From NCBI GenBank assembly GCA_963848115.1, contig CAWKCP010000007.1:868001-932000 (forward strand): a stretch of DNA of 64,000 nucleotides. The letters run 5' to 3'. Origin of the DNA: JAWKOK01 sp963848115 (GTDB lineage Bacteria > Chloroflexota > Anaerolineae > Caldilineales > Caldilineaceae). The notes beneath the pieces are model-generated. The model was not told the origin of the DNA, did not search any database, and worked only from the letters and a program-made list of their open reading frames with translations. Below, piece after piece: positions 1 to 10,061 of the stretch. The first letter of the stretch is position 1. Each line of letters begins with the position of its first letter. The translations under genes and the position numbers were made by a program.

Positions 1-1080
1 AAGCTCTACACCGACGAAGGCATCACCGGCCTCGGCGAAGCCACGCGGGGTCTGGTCACCAAGCCATCGGTCGGTGACGTCGAGGAATTGCGGCGGCATG
101 TAATCGGCGAAGATCCGCTGCAGCCGGAGGTGCTCTGGCTCAAGATGCACAAGGCGCGCTATTTCGGCCAGACCACCGGCATGAGCGCCATTGAGCAGGC
201 CTGCTGGGACATTCTGGCCAAGAGCCTGGACGTGCCGATGTGGAAGCTCTTCGGCGGTAAACATCATGACCGGTTGCGCGTCTATGCAAACGGTTGGTAC
301 CAGGGACCGCGCGAGCCGGCCTTCTTCGCCGAAACAGCTGCGTCCATTGCCGAGCGGGGCTACACGGCTTTCAAGTTTGACCCGTTTGGCGGCGCCTATC
401 AGCAGATCGAACGGGAGAGTGAAGACCTCGCCATTGAAATCGTGCGCGCCGTGCGCAATGCCGTCGGTCCCGGTGTCGATCTCCTAATTGAATGCCACGA
501 CCGCTTCACCGTCGGTACGGCCATCCGCATTGGACGCCGTCTGCAGGAATTCTCACCCATGTGGATGGAGACGCCGGTACGCACCCACGATCTGACCGGT
601 CACCTGGAGGTCGCGCGAGCCATCAATACGCCGGTGGCGCTGGGCGAAGGCTTCCGCGAACTACGCGAGTTCGCCGATCTGCTTTCCGTCCGCGTCATCG
701 ACATCATCCAGCCCGAACCGATGGCGCTGGGCCCATCGATGACGCGCAAGGTCTTCGGCATTGCCCAGGCCTACTCGGCCCTGGTTGCCTGCCATCAAGC
801 TCAGAGTCCCTTCTGCACGGCCATGAACGCCCACCACCACGCCTCGATTCCCAACTTCCTGATCCAGGAAAACTTCGACGACTCGCTGGAACCCTGGACG
901 TGGGACCTGCTCCAGGGCGTGCCGCGCGTCAAGGACGGCCACCTTGTGGTCTCTGATGCGCCCGGCTGGGGTGTGGAACTCAACGAAGAAGAAGCGCTCA
1001 AGCATCCATATGGCGAGCAGAATTTCCTACGTCTTTTCGAAGAAGGTTGGGAGACCAGGCGGCCGCCGGAGGAGAAATGA
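1..1080 (+). CDS. Mandelate racemase/muconate lactonizing enzyme family protein (5' partial)
   Basis: The reading frame is open from base 1, so the gene starts upstream of the window; about 359 residues are visible. Enolase-superfamily features, counting from the TTG at base 88: Lys96 in the FKFDPFGG segment, candidate metal ligands Glu135 (ECHDRF), Glu161 (WMETP) and Glu187 (LGEG), and His235 (ACHQAQ). The E-C-H pattern resembles sugar-acid dehydratases of the galactonate/mannonate type, with His137 as possible second base; Glu in place of Asp at the first ligand is a small variation. Likely role: cytosolic dehydration of an aldonic acid. The next gene, a DHDPS-superfamily aldolase, could cleave the 2-keto-3-deoxy product. 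The exact substrate cannot be read from sequence. Confidence 0.85.
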   Translation, partial: KLYTDEGITGLGEATRGLVTKPSVGDVEELRRHVIGEDPLQPEVLWLKMHKARYFGQTTGMSAIEQACWDILAKSLDVPMWKLFGGKHHDRLRVYANGWYQGPREPAFFAETAASIAERGYTAFKFDPFGGAYQQIERESEDLAIEIVRAVRNAVGPGVDLLIECHDRFTVGTAIRIGRRLQEFSPMWMETPVRTHDLTGHLEVARAINTPVALGEGFRELREFADLLSVRVIDIIQPEPMALGPSMTRKVFGIAQAYSALVACHQAQSPFCTAMNAHHHASIPNFLIQENFDDSLEPWTWDLLQGVPRVKDGHLVVSDAPGWGVELNEEEALKHPYGEQNFLRLFEEGWETRRPPEEK

Positions 1081-1084
1081 GGTG

Positions 1085-1167
1085 GGTGAGGGGGTGACAG
1101 GGTGATCGAACCAGAAGTTCCTGGATTCACAGGAGCGCCAGTACGTCATCACCGTCACCCGCTCACC
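1085..1167. repeat. Imperfect inverted repeat between the dehydratase and aldolase genes
   Basis: The left arm 1085-1105 (GGTGAGGGGGTGACAGGGTGA with one extra G) pairs with 1149-1167. The intervening 43 bases show nothing else. It could act as an RNA stem-loop between two co-oriented genes or be a dispersed palindromic repeat; both are inference. Confidence 0.5.
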
Positions 1168-1201
1168 TCCACCTCACCTTGTCAGAAAAGGAGATCCACC
1201 C

Positions 1202-2203
1202 ATGCCCAAACCGTTCCGTGGCGTATTCACAATCCCTTTCACGCCGATTCACAGAAACCAAGCCGTCGACTGGGAAGGGCTGCGACGCGTGGTCGATTTT
1301 TGTGTCGAATGCGGCGCGCATGGCATCGTCTGGCCAGTCAATGCCAGCCAGTTTGCGACATTGACAGATGACGAACGCCTTTTGGGGATGCAGATCGTGA
1401 CCGAGCAGACCGATGGACGCGTGCCCGTGGTACTCGGTACCCAGGGCGTCTCGGCTGTGCATGCCGCGTTCTTGAGCCGCCACGCGCAGACCGTTGGCGC
1501 AGACGCGGTCATGGCCATGGCCCCGTATGTGCAGCCGCTTGGCAATGAGGATGCCATCGTGCACTACTACCAGGCCATCGACGCCGAAGTGAGCATGCCG
1601 ATCTTTGTTCAGAACCACACGCGAGGAAGCATCCTGTCGGTGAAGACGCTGGCCCGCCTGGTCAACGAGGTTGAGCATGTGGAGTACATCAAGGAAGAGA
1701 CCTTTCCCGTGACCCACATGGTCACACAGGTCCAGGAGGCCTGCGGTCCCAAGTTAAAAGGCGTCTTCGGTGGGGCCGGTGGGCGCTATCTGCTGCTGGA
1801 GCACCCACGCGGCGTGGCCGGCCAGATGCCCGGCTGCCACCTCACCGATGTCGTAGTTCGTCTCTGGAATGCCCTGGATGCCGGCAATCGTGAGGAAGCA
1901 AAGCGGATCTTCAACTTGATGGGACCGATCTTCGCGTTGGAGATGGTCAAAGGCTCGACCTACGGTGAGGTCCTGCGCCGTCGCGGCGTGATCGAATTTT
2001 CAGGCGACCGTGCAGGAGGCGAACACCTACACGACGAATACGACGCCGTCGCTCTGGACGAGATCCTGGCCGACCTGGAGCCTCTCTTCACCTGGCCCGG
2101 CAGCGGACCGCTGATCACCAGCCGCATCGCATCGCCCTCCTCACGAGCAATAGTCTCCGGCGGCATCGAAGGCAGCGGAGACGTCGATCCCTTCGACCGG
2201 TAG
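1202..2203 (+). CDS. Dihydrodipicolinate synthase/N-acetylneuraminate lyase family protein
   Basis: This is a 333-residue (beta/alpha)8 class I aldolase-type protein. The Schiff-base Lys is Lys164 in YIKEE. The GTTGES-type Thr pair of true DapA is replaced by PVNASQ around residue 45, and the DapA Tyr133 region reads FVQNHTRG, so this is probably not a dihydrodipicolinate synthase but a sugar-acid or keto-acid lyase/dehydratase. The start ATG follows a good Shine-Dalgarno (AAAGGAG). The C-terminus (residues about 300-333) extends beyond the usual 290-300 residues. With the upstream enolase-superfamily dehydratase it suggests a two-step sugar-acid catabolic pair. Confidence 0.85.
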   Translation: MPKPFRGVFTIPFTPIHRNQAVDWEGLRRVVDFCVECGAHGIVWPVNASQFATLTDDERLLGMQIVTEQTDGRVPVVLGTQGVSAVHAAFLSRHAQTVGADAVMAMAPYVQPLGNEDAIVHYYQAIDAEVSMPIFVQNHTRGSILSVKTLARLVNEVEHVEYIKEETFPVTHMVTQVQEACGPKLKGVFGGAGGRYLLLEHPRGVAGQMPGCHLTDVVVRLWNALDAGNREEAKRIFNLMGPIFALEMVKGSTYGEVLRRRGVIEFSGDRAGGEHLHDEYDAVALDEILADLEPLFTWPGSGPLITSRIASPSSRAIVSGGIEGSGDVDPFDR

Positions 2204-2248
2204 AATCGTGGTCTGTCGTCCAATGTTCATTTGCGCGGCTCATACTCG

Positions 2249-5149
2249 TCACCACTCGACCAGCATCCAGATGGCCGGATTCAGGTCCACGCCATCGGCG
2301 TTGATCTCGGCGAAAATGCGCACCGCCTTTTTGACAAAGTCATTGGCGGCGACGTTTTGGCCCAACGCGTGATGATAGTCTGCGAGATGGTTATAGAGCG
2401 CGGCAGCCCGGTGCCGATCGCCCAGAGCGAGACATACAGCCAGGGCTTCATCGGTCAGCGTGATGGCGCGTGCGTTTTCTCCAGCCGCGGCGTAGGCCAT
2501 GGCCAGGCTATTGAGCGCAGCGATGCGCACCATGGCGTCCGATTCCGCGGCGAGATCCAAACTACTTTGAGCATGGGCGATGGCCTCCTTGCCCTGGCCG
2601 GCATGCCTGGCCAGGATACTCAATACATTGTGAGCCTGGGCAAGGGGCGAGGAATCATCGAGACCGGCGCCGGCCTGCAGTGCGCTCTGCGCCAGCTTCA
2701 ACGCGTGCTCGTGATCGCCGGCCTGCTCTGCCACAAGACTCCAACGTGCCAGAATCCGACTCTGCCAGGCCTGATCGAGCGTTCCATCGTCAAGCGCCGC
2801 TTCATAGCTTCGTTGGGCCAGATCCAAACGCCCCAGACGATGATGCAGGTTGCCGAGTTTGCCCTCTAGCTGTGCGATCTGATCGGGCAGCGCATGGGCG
2901 GCAGCCGTCTCGTAGTTGGCCCGCGCCCGCTCATATTCGCCCAGCAGGGTCTGCAAGTCGCCCAGCCGCTCGTGGATGGCGCACAGATCGACTGAACCTA
3001 GGGCAAGCGCCGTCTCCAGGTAGAGGATCGCCTCTCGGTTGGCGTAGATCGAAGCGGCATGTTCGGCTGCCGTCAAATAGGCGCCAATCGCCTCTTCGAT
3101 CTGATCGCCTTGGGCACGGTGATGGGCCAGCATCGGCATGAGCAGATGGGGGTCGGCGTGCTCGCGACGAAGAGCGATCGAAATTGCGTCTGCTGCGCGA
3201 CGATGGAGAAGGCGGCGACGCGCCCCGCTGACCTGTGTGTAGACCAGATCTCGCAACTGATCGTGGTAGAAATCGTAGCCTGGCCAGTCGTTTTCACGCA
3301 CCAGGCGATGGGCCAGGAGCTCTTCCAACCCACCGACGCACTCATCATCGCTACGGCCGCTGACAAAATGGAGCATCTCGTAGTCAAACGAGCGACCGAT
3401 CACGGCGGCCGCGGCCAGCAGTTGCTTGCCGGTGTCGCTGACCAGATCCAGGCGAGACTGCAGCAGATCACGGATGCCGCTGGGCAGTTCCCACTTCGTC
3501 TGCCGGATCAGATCCGGACGGCGGCGCAAGAGCTGGACATATTCCGTGAGGAAGAGCGGAATACCTGCCGACTCTTCCTGAAGGCGCGTGCTCAGCCGAT
3601 CGATGTCGACAGCCGGTGCAATCGCCGCCTCGGCGACAATGGCTTGAACCTGCGACGGCGTCAGACGCTCCAACACGATATCCGTGCACAGCCCGCTGCG
3701 AATCGCTTCGAGCCGAATGGTTCTGAGCAAACCCTGCTCCACGAAATCTTCCGTTCGCCAAGCCAACACCAGACAGAAGGCCTGGCCCGGAAGGCGCCGC
3801 GCCAGATAGCTGACCAATTCAAGCGTGGCATTGTCGGCCCAGTGGATGTTATCGATCGCCACCACTGTGGGCCCTTCGCCTGCCGTCAGCGCCGCCAGCA
3901 CCTGTCCAATTGAATCGAAAAAGCGTCCCTTAGCCGAGATGTTCTCGACTGCCGGCAGATCCGACAGGCCGGGCACAATTGAATCCAGTTCCGGCAGCAG
4001 TCTTCTGGCCTCAGCGAGTGCGGCCATGGAAACATCAGCCAGTTGAACCGCGACATTGGCCGGCGCCAACCCATCGCGCAACAGCTCACGAATCGGCGCA
4101 TAGGCCAGATCGGCTTCGCCGTAAAAGCACTGAGCACTCAGTGTGCGGCAACCCCGTTCTGTGGCGAAGGCCAAAAACCGTTCGACCAGGGCCGTCTTTC
4201 CGATGCCCGCCTCGCCTTCGACTATCACCAGGTGACCACTGTCCGCGCCGGCCAACGCCTTCTCCAGCGCCAGCCACGCTTCCTCTCGTCCGACCAGATC
4301 CAGCGACGCCGGTGCCGGGGATCGCCCCACAGGTTCTTCGTCCGTTTTCACATGGCCAGATTGCTGCACCGGGCTGGGCCTATGAATGGCCCGGTTGGCA
4401 AAGATCTCCTCGTAGAGTTCGGTAGTCTCATCCAGTGGAGGCACGCCCAGTTCGTCGTCTAGGACACGCACGCACTCTCGATACTGGCGCAACGCAGCGT
4501 TGCGCTGGTCCGCCCACACAAAGAGGCGCATCAGCTGGCGATGGGCCGCTTCATGCAACGGATCGGTGTGCAACCGACGTCGCGCCCAGTCGATGGCGAG
4601 GTCGAACTGGCCGTCTGCAGCCAGTGCAGAGACCAGACGATCCAGCGCCTGCACGTAGCTACGACGCAGTTCCTCCGCAGTGAAGAACTGCCAGTCGTCA
4701 AAATTGACGCTGTCGCGCAGCGAGAATCCGGCTAGAAAGTCGTCGCGATAGACGTCGACGGCCCTCGTCAGCGGCGCGATGCAGCGGGCGCAGGCGGTGT
4801 CGGCGTCGTGTCCATGGGCAAGACACTCGGCGAGCGCACGATGAAAGGCGGCGACATCGAGATCGACATGCGGATCTTGTCGTAGTTCAACGCTTGTGCG
4901 CTCGATGGCAAGCCACGACGACATCGCGCTTTTGTTGAGGACTGAGAGCGTGCGCCGCAGCGCAGCCAGCGCACGCGACTGATTCAATTCGGGCCAGAGC
5001 AGCGCAGCCAATGTGTCGCGGGTCTGAACGCCCGGATTGAGCGCCAGATAGGCGACCATGGCAACGGCCTTGCGCGTATCGACCTGGATAGACCACGCCT
5101 CGACGAAGATGGCCGGCGCGCCCAGGAGTGAAATTGTCAACTGTTGCAT
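2249..5149 (-). CDS. BTAD/AAA-ATPase transcriptional regulator with TPR tail
   Basis: A regulator of about 966 residues. Start chosen at the ATG giving MQQLTISLLG, because this is where the winged-helix DNA-binding domain of SARP/BTAD proteins begins; 30 more residues are open upstream. Order: DNA-binding domain 1-95, BTAD helical repeat about 97-250, linker, AAA/STAND ATPase with Walker A GEAGIGKTA at 312-320 and a Walker B-like VVAIDNIHWAD further on, then TPR-like helices to the end. It has no C-terminal LuxR helix-turn-helix. It is divergent from the cupredoxin lipoprotein gene, and the intergenic region holds a GTAACG direct repeat, so it is a candidate binder of that site (inference). 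The gene is intact, and converges with the aldolase gene 45 bases away. Confidence 0.9.
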   Translation of the reverse strand: MQQLTISLLGAPAIFVEAWSIQVDTRKAVAMVAYLALNPGVQTRDTLAALLWPELNQSRALAALRRTLSVLNKSAMSSWLAIERTSVELRQDPHVDLDVAAFHRALAECLAHGHDADTACARCIAPLTRAVDVYRDDFLAGFSLRDSVNFDDWQFFTAEELRRSYVQALDRLVSALAADGQFDLAIDWARRRLHTDPLHEAAHRQLMRLFVWADQRNAALRQYRECVRVLDDELGVPPLDETTELYEEIFANRAIHRPSPVQQSGHVKTDEEPVGRSPAPASLDLVGREEAWLALEKALAGADSGHLVIVEGEAGIGKTALVERFLAFATERGCRTLSAQCFYGEADLAYAPIRELLRDGLAPANVAVQLADVSMAALAEARRLLPELDSIVPGLSDLPAVENISAKGRFFDSIGQVLAALTAGEGPTVVAIDNIHWADNATLELVSYLARRLPGQAFCLVLAWRTEDFVEQGLLRTIRLEAIRSGLCTDIVLERLTPSQVQAIVAEAAIAPAVDIDRLSTRLQEESAGIPLFLTEYVQLLRRRPDLIRQTKWELPSGIRDLLQSRLDLVSDTGKQLLAAAAVIGRSFDYEMLHFVSGRSDDECVGGLEELLAHRLVRENDWPGYDFYHDQLRDLVYTQVSGARRRLLHRRAADAISIALRREHADPHLLMPMLAHHRAQGDQIEEAIGAYLTAAEHAASIYANREAILYLETALALGSVDLCAIHERLGDLQTLLGEYERARANYETAAAHALPDQIAQLEGKLGNLHHRLGRLDLAQRSYEAALDDGTLDQAWQSRILARWSLVAEQAGDHEHALKLAQSALQAGAGLDDSSPLAQAHNVLSILARHAGQGKEAIAHAQSSLDLAAESDAMVRIAALNSLAMAYAAAGENARAITLTDEALAVCLALGDRHRAAALYNHLADYHHALGQNVAANDFVKKAVRIFAEINADGVDLNPAIWMLVEW

Positions 5150-5245
5150 ACCGACTTCCGTAGGTTTCTGGAACGTCAAGAAGGATTGCCCGCAGTATAA
5201 ACAGGATTCGCATTTTTGAGAAAAGTAGCGGATCAGCACCGTTCC

Positions 5246-5290
5246 GTAACGGTTGCGGTAACGAACTCGCGACGGTCGGTGCGCTATAGT
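5246..5290 (+). promoter_or_regulatory. Direct-repeat activator site A with -10-like box
   Basis: GTAACG at 5246-5251 and 5258-5263 (12-base period), GCGAC starting 5 bases after the second repeat, and TATAGT at 5285-5290, 21 bases after the second repeat. No -35 hexamer is seen; the repeat occupies the -35 region, as at activator-dependent promoters. The same arrangement occurs at 19030-19073 and 21624-21667. It would drive the lipoprotein gene at 5352, leaving a leader of about 55 bases. Confidence 0.7.
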
Positions 5291-5351
5291 GGCGGCAGGA
5301 CGTCACGCTGCACCAACAAAGGGCAGCGTACTATCAGAAAAGGAAGAGAGC

Positions 5352-6257
5352 ATGAAAATTCATCGATTGCTGTTTGCGGTCTGCATTCTACTCATCGGCG
5401 TTTTACTGGCGGGATGCGTCGCCCTGGAGCCGGCAGCGCCGGGCGGGCCAGGGGAAGAAGAACCGGCCGCCGCCGTGACAGCCGGCAACGCGGCCCCCAC
5501 CGTCACCTTCACCGCCACCGAGTACGCCTATGAAGGCCCGGAGTCGATTCCCAGCGGGTTGACCCGACTCGAGTTGGTCAACAACGGCGAGAGGGAGCAT
5601 TCCCTCTGGGCGATCAGGCTCGATGAGGGCAAGACCTTTGAGGACATTATGGGGGTTTTCGCGACGATGGAAACCGACCCACAGATGCCGGAATGGTTGA
5701 CCTGGTACGGCGGCGTCAACGCAGGACCGGGTGCAACCAGCGCCTACACCATCGATCTGGCCCCGGGAAGCTATACGCTGCTCTCGTTCGGCGAGGATGA
5801 AGAAGGCGTGCCGGATGCGGTCAGAGGACTGCAGACCACACTGACTGTCACCGAAGCGGAGGACAACGGCGCCACGCCGCCCGCGGCCGATCTGCGCATG
5901 GAGTTGGTCGACTTCAGCTTTGTCATCGATGGCGAGCCAAAGAGCGGTCCCCAGATTGTGGAATTCACAAACACGGGGATGGAGGCGCATGAGATGGCCC
6001 TGTTCAAGCTTGAGGAGGGCGTGACCATGGAGAACGTCCTCGACTTCATGATGGCCGAGGATGAGGCTGCAGGTCCGCCGCCCTTTGCCTTTTTGGGCGG
6101 AGCCGCCCCCATGAATCCCGGCATGACAGCCTGGTATGAAGTCGACCTTGACGCCGGCGACTACGGGCTCCTCTGCTTCCTTCCCAGTGTCGCCAACGGC
6201 GGCGCTCCCCATCTCATGTTGGGCATGACGGCGCAGATGATCGTCAACGAACCATAA
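5352..6257 (+). CDS. Lipoprotein with two tandem cupredoxin-like domains
   Basis: A protein of 301 residues. The ATG at 5352 has GGAAGAG upstream and gives a lipoprotein signal with lipobox LLAGC (Cys22); the longer in-frame start at 5289 would bury this signal. After an acidic/Pro-rich linker come two related beta-sandwich domains, about 50-168 and 181-300. Domain 2 keeps a type-1-copper-like set: His213 (AHE), Cys275 (LLCF), His287 and Met292 (PHLMLGM). Domain 1 has His83 (EHS), but Ser145 replaces the Cys and the His/Met loop is lost, so it probably does not bind copper. Likely an exported, lipid-anchored electron carrier or copper protein; the next gene is a dihaem cytochrome c. Preceded by site A. 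Confidence 0.75.
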   Translation: MKIHRLLFAVCILLIGVLLAGCVALEPAAPGGPGEEEPAAAVTAGNAAPTVTFTATEYAYEGPESIPSGLTRLELVNNGEREHSLWAIRLDEGKTFEDIMGVFATMETDPQMPEWLTWYGGVNAGPGATSAYTIDLAPGSYTLLSFGEDEEGVPDAVRGLQTTLTVTEAEDNGATPPAADLRMELVDFSFVIDGEPKSGPQIVEFTNTGMEAHEMALFKLEEGVTMENVLDFMMAEDEAAGPPPFAFLGGAAPMNPGMTAWYEVDLDAGDYGLLCFLPSVANGGAPHLMLGMTAQMIVNEP

Positions 6258-6427
6258 CCGGCCGCAGTAAACGCACTTGACCAGCCCGTTTGCACTGGCT
6301 ATAATGCGGCCCCCTGAGCGGCGGCACGAAATCGATCTTTCGGATGCCGCCGCTCACCGCCAACTACGTTTCATCACAGTCTTCATCGTTTCCACGTCCA
6401 TCGCTGATCGAGAAAGGATCGCTAGGT

Positions 6428-7325
6428 ATGAAAGTCTTGAAATGGATCGGTATCATTGCAGGTTGTATTTGTTGTATTTGTCCTCATTGCCGGCGCTGCC
6501 GGCTACTTCACCGCCAACACTCGCCTGGCCAAAGCGGCGGATGTTCCGGTCGCCACTGTGGAGATTCCTACGGACGCAGCAGCCATCGCCCGCGGTGAAC
6601 ACATCGCCATGGGCATCACCGCCTGCATTGCATGCCATGGTGAACAACTCGAAGGCGATGTCATGATCGATGAAGCGCCCATCGGCTACGTTCCCGCACC
6701 CAATTTGACCAGCGGCGCCGGCGGCATCGGCGGCGAGATGACCGACGAACAGTGGATCGCCGCCATCCGTCACGGTATCGGGCGCGATGGGCGTGTCATC
6801 GGCTTTATGCCCTCCAACGCCTACGCCCACGTAGGTGACGAAGACCTGGGCGCACTAGTCGCCTATCTCAAGCAGCTGCCGCCGGTAGACAACGAGCTTG
6901 GTGACCGCCAATTGCAGCTACCCGGCACGATGATCTTTGGACTCATGGCCTACAATAGCCTGCCGATCAATCAGATCGACCATGCCGCTGTCGGCGGCAG
7001 CGCTCCACCCGCCGGCGTGTCGGCTGAGTATGGCGAATATCTTTCCCAGATCGGCGCATGTCGCGATTGCCATGCGGCCAACCTGGCCGGCAACACCGAT
7101 CCCAACAGCGCCGGTTTGGGTCCCAACATCACACCGGGCGGGCGCTTGGCAAGCTACAATGAAAATCAGTTCCTGGCTTTCATGCGCTCGGGTGTGACGC
7201 CCGAAGGTCGGCAGACCGACGGCGAAGAGATGCCCTGGCTCGAGTATCGCCATCAGACCGACGAGGAATTGCAGGCGCTCTATGCCTACCTGAGTTCAAA
7301 CGAGGCGCTGCCGGACAACGAGTAA
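6428..7325 (+). CDS. Membrane-anchored dihaem cytochrome c (frame change near N-terminus)
   Basis: Two c-type haem motifs, CIACH and CRDCH, lie in tandem cytochrome c domains; candidate distal ligands are the Met in GFMPS and in EEMPW. The ATG at 6428 (MKVLKWIGIIAG) has AAAGGA upstream, but its frame is lost at about 6460, inside a tandem TTGTATTTG TTGTATTTG duplication; the other frame continues with VVFVVFVLIAGAAGYF, completing a single N-terminal TM anchor. The alternative start is the TTG at 6456, giving 289 residues. I favour 6428 plus a one-base indel. Likely periplasm-facing electron carrier, possibly accepting electrons from, or giving them to, the cupredoxin lipoprotein upstream. Confidence 0.82.
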
Positions 7326-7350
7326 TATCAATTGTCCGATCAACGATCGT

Positions 7351-7420
7351 ATTTCGTAGGGGCGGGGCTTGCCCCCGCCCGCTCGCCACAGCGGCGACCG
7401 CAACGGTCACCCTACGAAAT
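7351..7420. repeat. Palindromic REP/MITE-like element with nested hairpins
   Basis: Perfect terminal inverted repeats, ATTTCGTAGGG (7351-7361) and its complement (7410-7420), enclose two internal hairpins: GGGCGGGGC with GCCCCCGCCC around 7361-7381, and GACCG-CAA-CGGTC around 7396-7408. It has no coding capacity. Similar three-stem architecture recurs at 21063-21106. It could be a non-autonomous mobile palindrome or a terminator/processing signal after the cytochrome gene. Confidence 0.65.
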
Positions 7421-7536
7421 CACGGTTCACAATGACTTCACACTCGCCACAGATAGGTGAAAAGCCAAGCAGGATTTTCCAACCTCGAGATGCGAGGTCA
7501 TGAATGGGCAAACGGTATACCTAGGAAGCATTTTTG

Positions 7537-8799
7537 ATGAGTGCAAAGACCGCAGACCGACAACAATCGATACCGTGGCTTGCATGGCTGCTCTTTGGCA
7601 TCTCGCTCTCCGGTGTAGTGGCTACCTTTTTCCTGATAGACGCCGGCTGCGCAGATGAGCTTTTGAGCGGCAGCCCGGCGGAACGTGATGGCCAACTTTG
7701 TGATCTTGGCCTCCCAGTTCCTTTTTGCCACGCTGGGCATGATCATCCTCTATAACCATCCTGGCCACCACATCGGCTGGTTGTCTCTGGTGATCGGTGC
7801 ACTTGGCATCGTCCATCCAGCGGAGATCTACACCGGCTGTAATGCGATTGCCTTGCCGGCCGGCCAGATTATCCCATGGTTCGTATACTGGGGGCAGCCG
7901 GCAACTGGTGGTGGCGCTCTTCGTCCTCTTGCCCATGCTCTTTCCCGATGGACACTTCCTGTCACCGCGCTGGCGCATATTCACCGTTGCAGGCGGCACG
8001 CTGTATGGATTGACAATGCTGTTGGTCACCCTCCTACCCGGCCCCATGGTGTGGAACGGCATGGGTGAGAGTACGACCGATGGGCCCGAAAATCCGCTGG
8101 CATTGTCCTTCCTGCCGGCATCGATCGGCCCAATCCTCAACACAGCCCTAGCTATCGGCTTCTTCATCCTCGCCATGGGCGCAGTCCTATCCTTGGTCCT
8201 GCGATTTCGGCGATCGCAGGGTCAATTGCGCCAACAGATCAAGTGGTTGGCCTACTTCTTAGCGGTGGCCTTTGGCACGCAGATGATCTTCTTCGAGTTG
8301 CCCGGGGCCCTATTCAATCCCCAAGTACTCGATAGCCTCGCCTATGCGTTCATCCTCATCGTCGTCTTCCTCGGGTATCCCGTGGTCATCGGCATCGCCA
8401 TCCTGCGCTATCGGCTCTACGACATCGACGTCATCATCCGACGCACGCTGGTCTATGCATTGGTGACCGGCACGCTGGCGCTGGTCTATATCGGCAGCAT
8501 CATCGTGTTACAGCGCCTCTTCGTGGCCGTCACCGGCCAGCGAGTCCACCGTGGCCATCGTCATCTCGACATTGCTGATCGCGGCGCTCTTCAACCCGCT
8601 GCGCAATCGTATTCAGGCATTCATCGACCGCCGCTTCTACCGTCGCAACTATGACGCTGAGCTGACCTTGGCCCGCTTCGGCGCGGTGGCGCGTGATGAG
8701 GTCAACCTGGAGACGCTGACGACTGAACTGCTCGACGCCGTGGACCGGACCATGCAGCCGACCGGCACATCGCTCTGGTTGAGGGATCGACGATCATGA
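7537..8799 (+). pseudogene. FYRRKYDA-type membrane sensor module, array copy 1 (frameshifted)
   Basis: Reconstructed from three reading frames with changes near 7690, 7895 and 8540. Start ATG 7537 has AGGAAG upstream. Order: TM1 (LAWLLFGISLSGVVATFFLI), further TM helices including LLPMLFPDGHFLSPRWR, then the conserved C-terminal module RLYDIDVIIRRTLVYAL...FNPLRNRIQAFIDRRFYRRNYDAE...ARDEVNLETL...TSLWL, and then stop. In fused Chloroflexota relatives this module leads into GAF plus kinase or SpoIIE domains; here the protein ends at SLWLRDRRS. Its stop overlaps the next start (ATGA at 8796), so translation is coupled. Each frame continues the same homology, which argues for recent indels or sequence errors. 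Confidence 0.75.
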
Positions 8800-10061
8800 G
8801 CAGTGTGCGATATGACATGAACAGACGCCGCTCGAAACTGTGGTTGGCGTGGGTGTTATTTGGCATGACGCTATTGGCCACCGCAGCCATGTATGCCTTG
8901 ATGGGAGCCGGGTGTCGTGAGCTCCTGGCCGGCGAAATCCTGACTGAACGCTTCGCACCCTTCGTGTTTTCGATCTCAAATGTCCTCTTTGGCCTCTTGG
9001 GCGTACTGATTCACTACAGACATCCTGGTCATCCGATCGGATGGCTCTGTGCAATCATCGGCGTGTTGGGCGGCATTCAGTTCTACACTTGGGTACACAG
9101 CGCATGTTTGGTGTTGCCGCTGCCAGCCATGGATGCCGCAGCCTGGATGCTTATCTCGCTTCACCGCTGAGTATCATACCAACATTCATCCTGCTGCCGA
9201 TGCTCTTTCCCAGATGGCCATTTTCTGTCGCCACGTTGGCGCATATTTACAGTTGTCGGTTGCAGTTTGATATTGGCCCTCCTGGCAACGGTGGCGCTAC
9301 TGCCTGGCCCCATGATCTGGGACGGTATGGGCACGACCAGTGCGCCCGACAATCCGTATACGCTACCAACTTCATCCGCCGCGATCGGGCCGCAACTGAG
9401 ACATCATTCTGAGCATCCTCTTGAACGCCTTTTCGTTGGCAGGCATCTTGTCATTGGTGCTGCGCTACCGGCGCTCTCAAGGGGAAGTGCGCCAACAATT
9501 GAAGTGGATCGCCTATTTCTTTGCCGTCGTCTTTGGCACGCAGATACTCTTCTTTGAAGTACCGGGCGCATTTGTCACGCCAACCGTGTTCGAAGGCATC
9601 GGCTACACGCTGGTCATCACGGCCGTCTTCCTTGGCTATCCCGCTCGTTATCGGCGTGGCCATCCTGCGTTACCGCCTCTACGATATCGACATCATCATT
9701 CGGCGCACGCTGGTCTATGCATTGGTGACCGGCGCGCTGGCGCTGATCTACGTCGGCAGTATCGTCGCGCTACAACAGATCTTTGTGGCCGTCACGGGGC
9801 AGGAGTCGACGGTTGCCATCGTCGTCTCCACCCTGCTCATTGCAGCGATCTTCAACCCGCTGCGCAAGCGCGTGCAGGCGTTTATCGACCGCCGCTTCTA
9901 CCGACGCAAATACGATGCCGAGGCCACGCTGGCCCATTTCGGCGACGGTGGCGCGCGACGAAGTGAACCTGGAGACGCTGACGGCCGAACTGCTCGACGC
10001 GGTGGATCGGACTGTACAGCCGGCAGCCACATCGCTCTGGCTGAGGGACAGGCAACAATGA
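8796..10061 (+). pseudogene. FYRRKYDA-type membrane sensor module, array copy 2 (heavily frameshifted)
   Basis: Begins MSSVRYDMNRRRSKLWLAWVLFG at the ATGA junction with copy 1. At least six frame changes (about 9165, 9215, 9265, 9395, 9645, 9945) are needed to follow the homology. One is visible by comparison: copies 1 and 3 read PDGHFLSPRWR or PTGHFLSPRWR, while here an extra A near 9213 shifts the frame. The conserved end is present: RLYDIDIIIRRTLVYAL, FIDRRFYRRKYDAE, ARDEVNLETL, TSLWLRDRQQ. Most similar to copies 1 and 3. Stop and next start overlap as ATGA at 10058. It is the most damaged member and the best place to test for assembly error. Confidence 0.7.

Noticed and set aside
1202..2203. 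DapA (lysine biosynthesis) assignment
   Set aside because: The Thr pair and Tyr133 positions of DapA are not kept; only the Schiff-base Lys and fold match.
2231..5039. Several plus-strand ORFs opposite the BTAD regulator (up to 284 residues)
   Set aside because: They lie antisense to an intact gene with clear domains and have shadow-type composition (Arg/Pro/Gln-rich).
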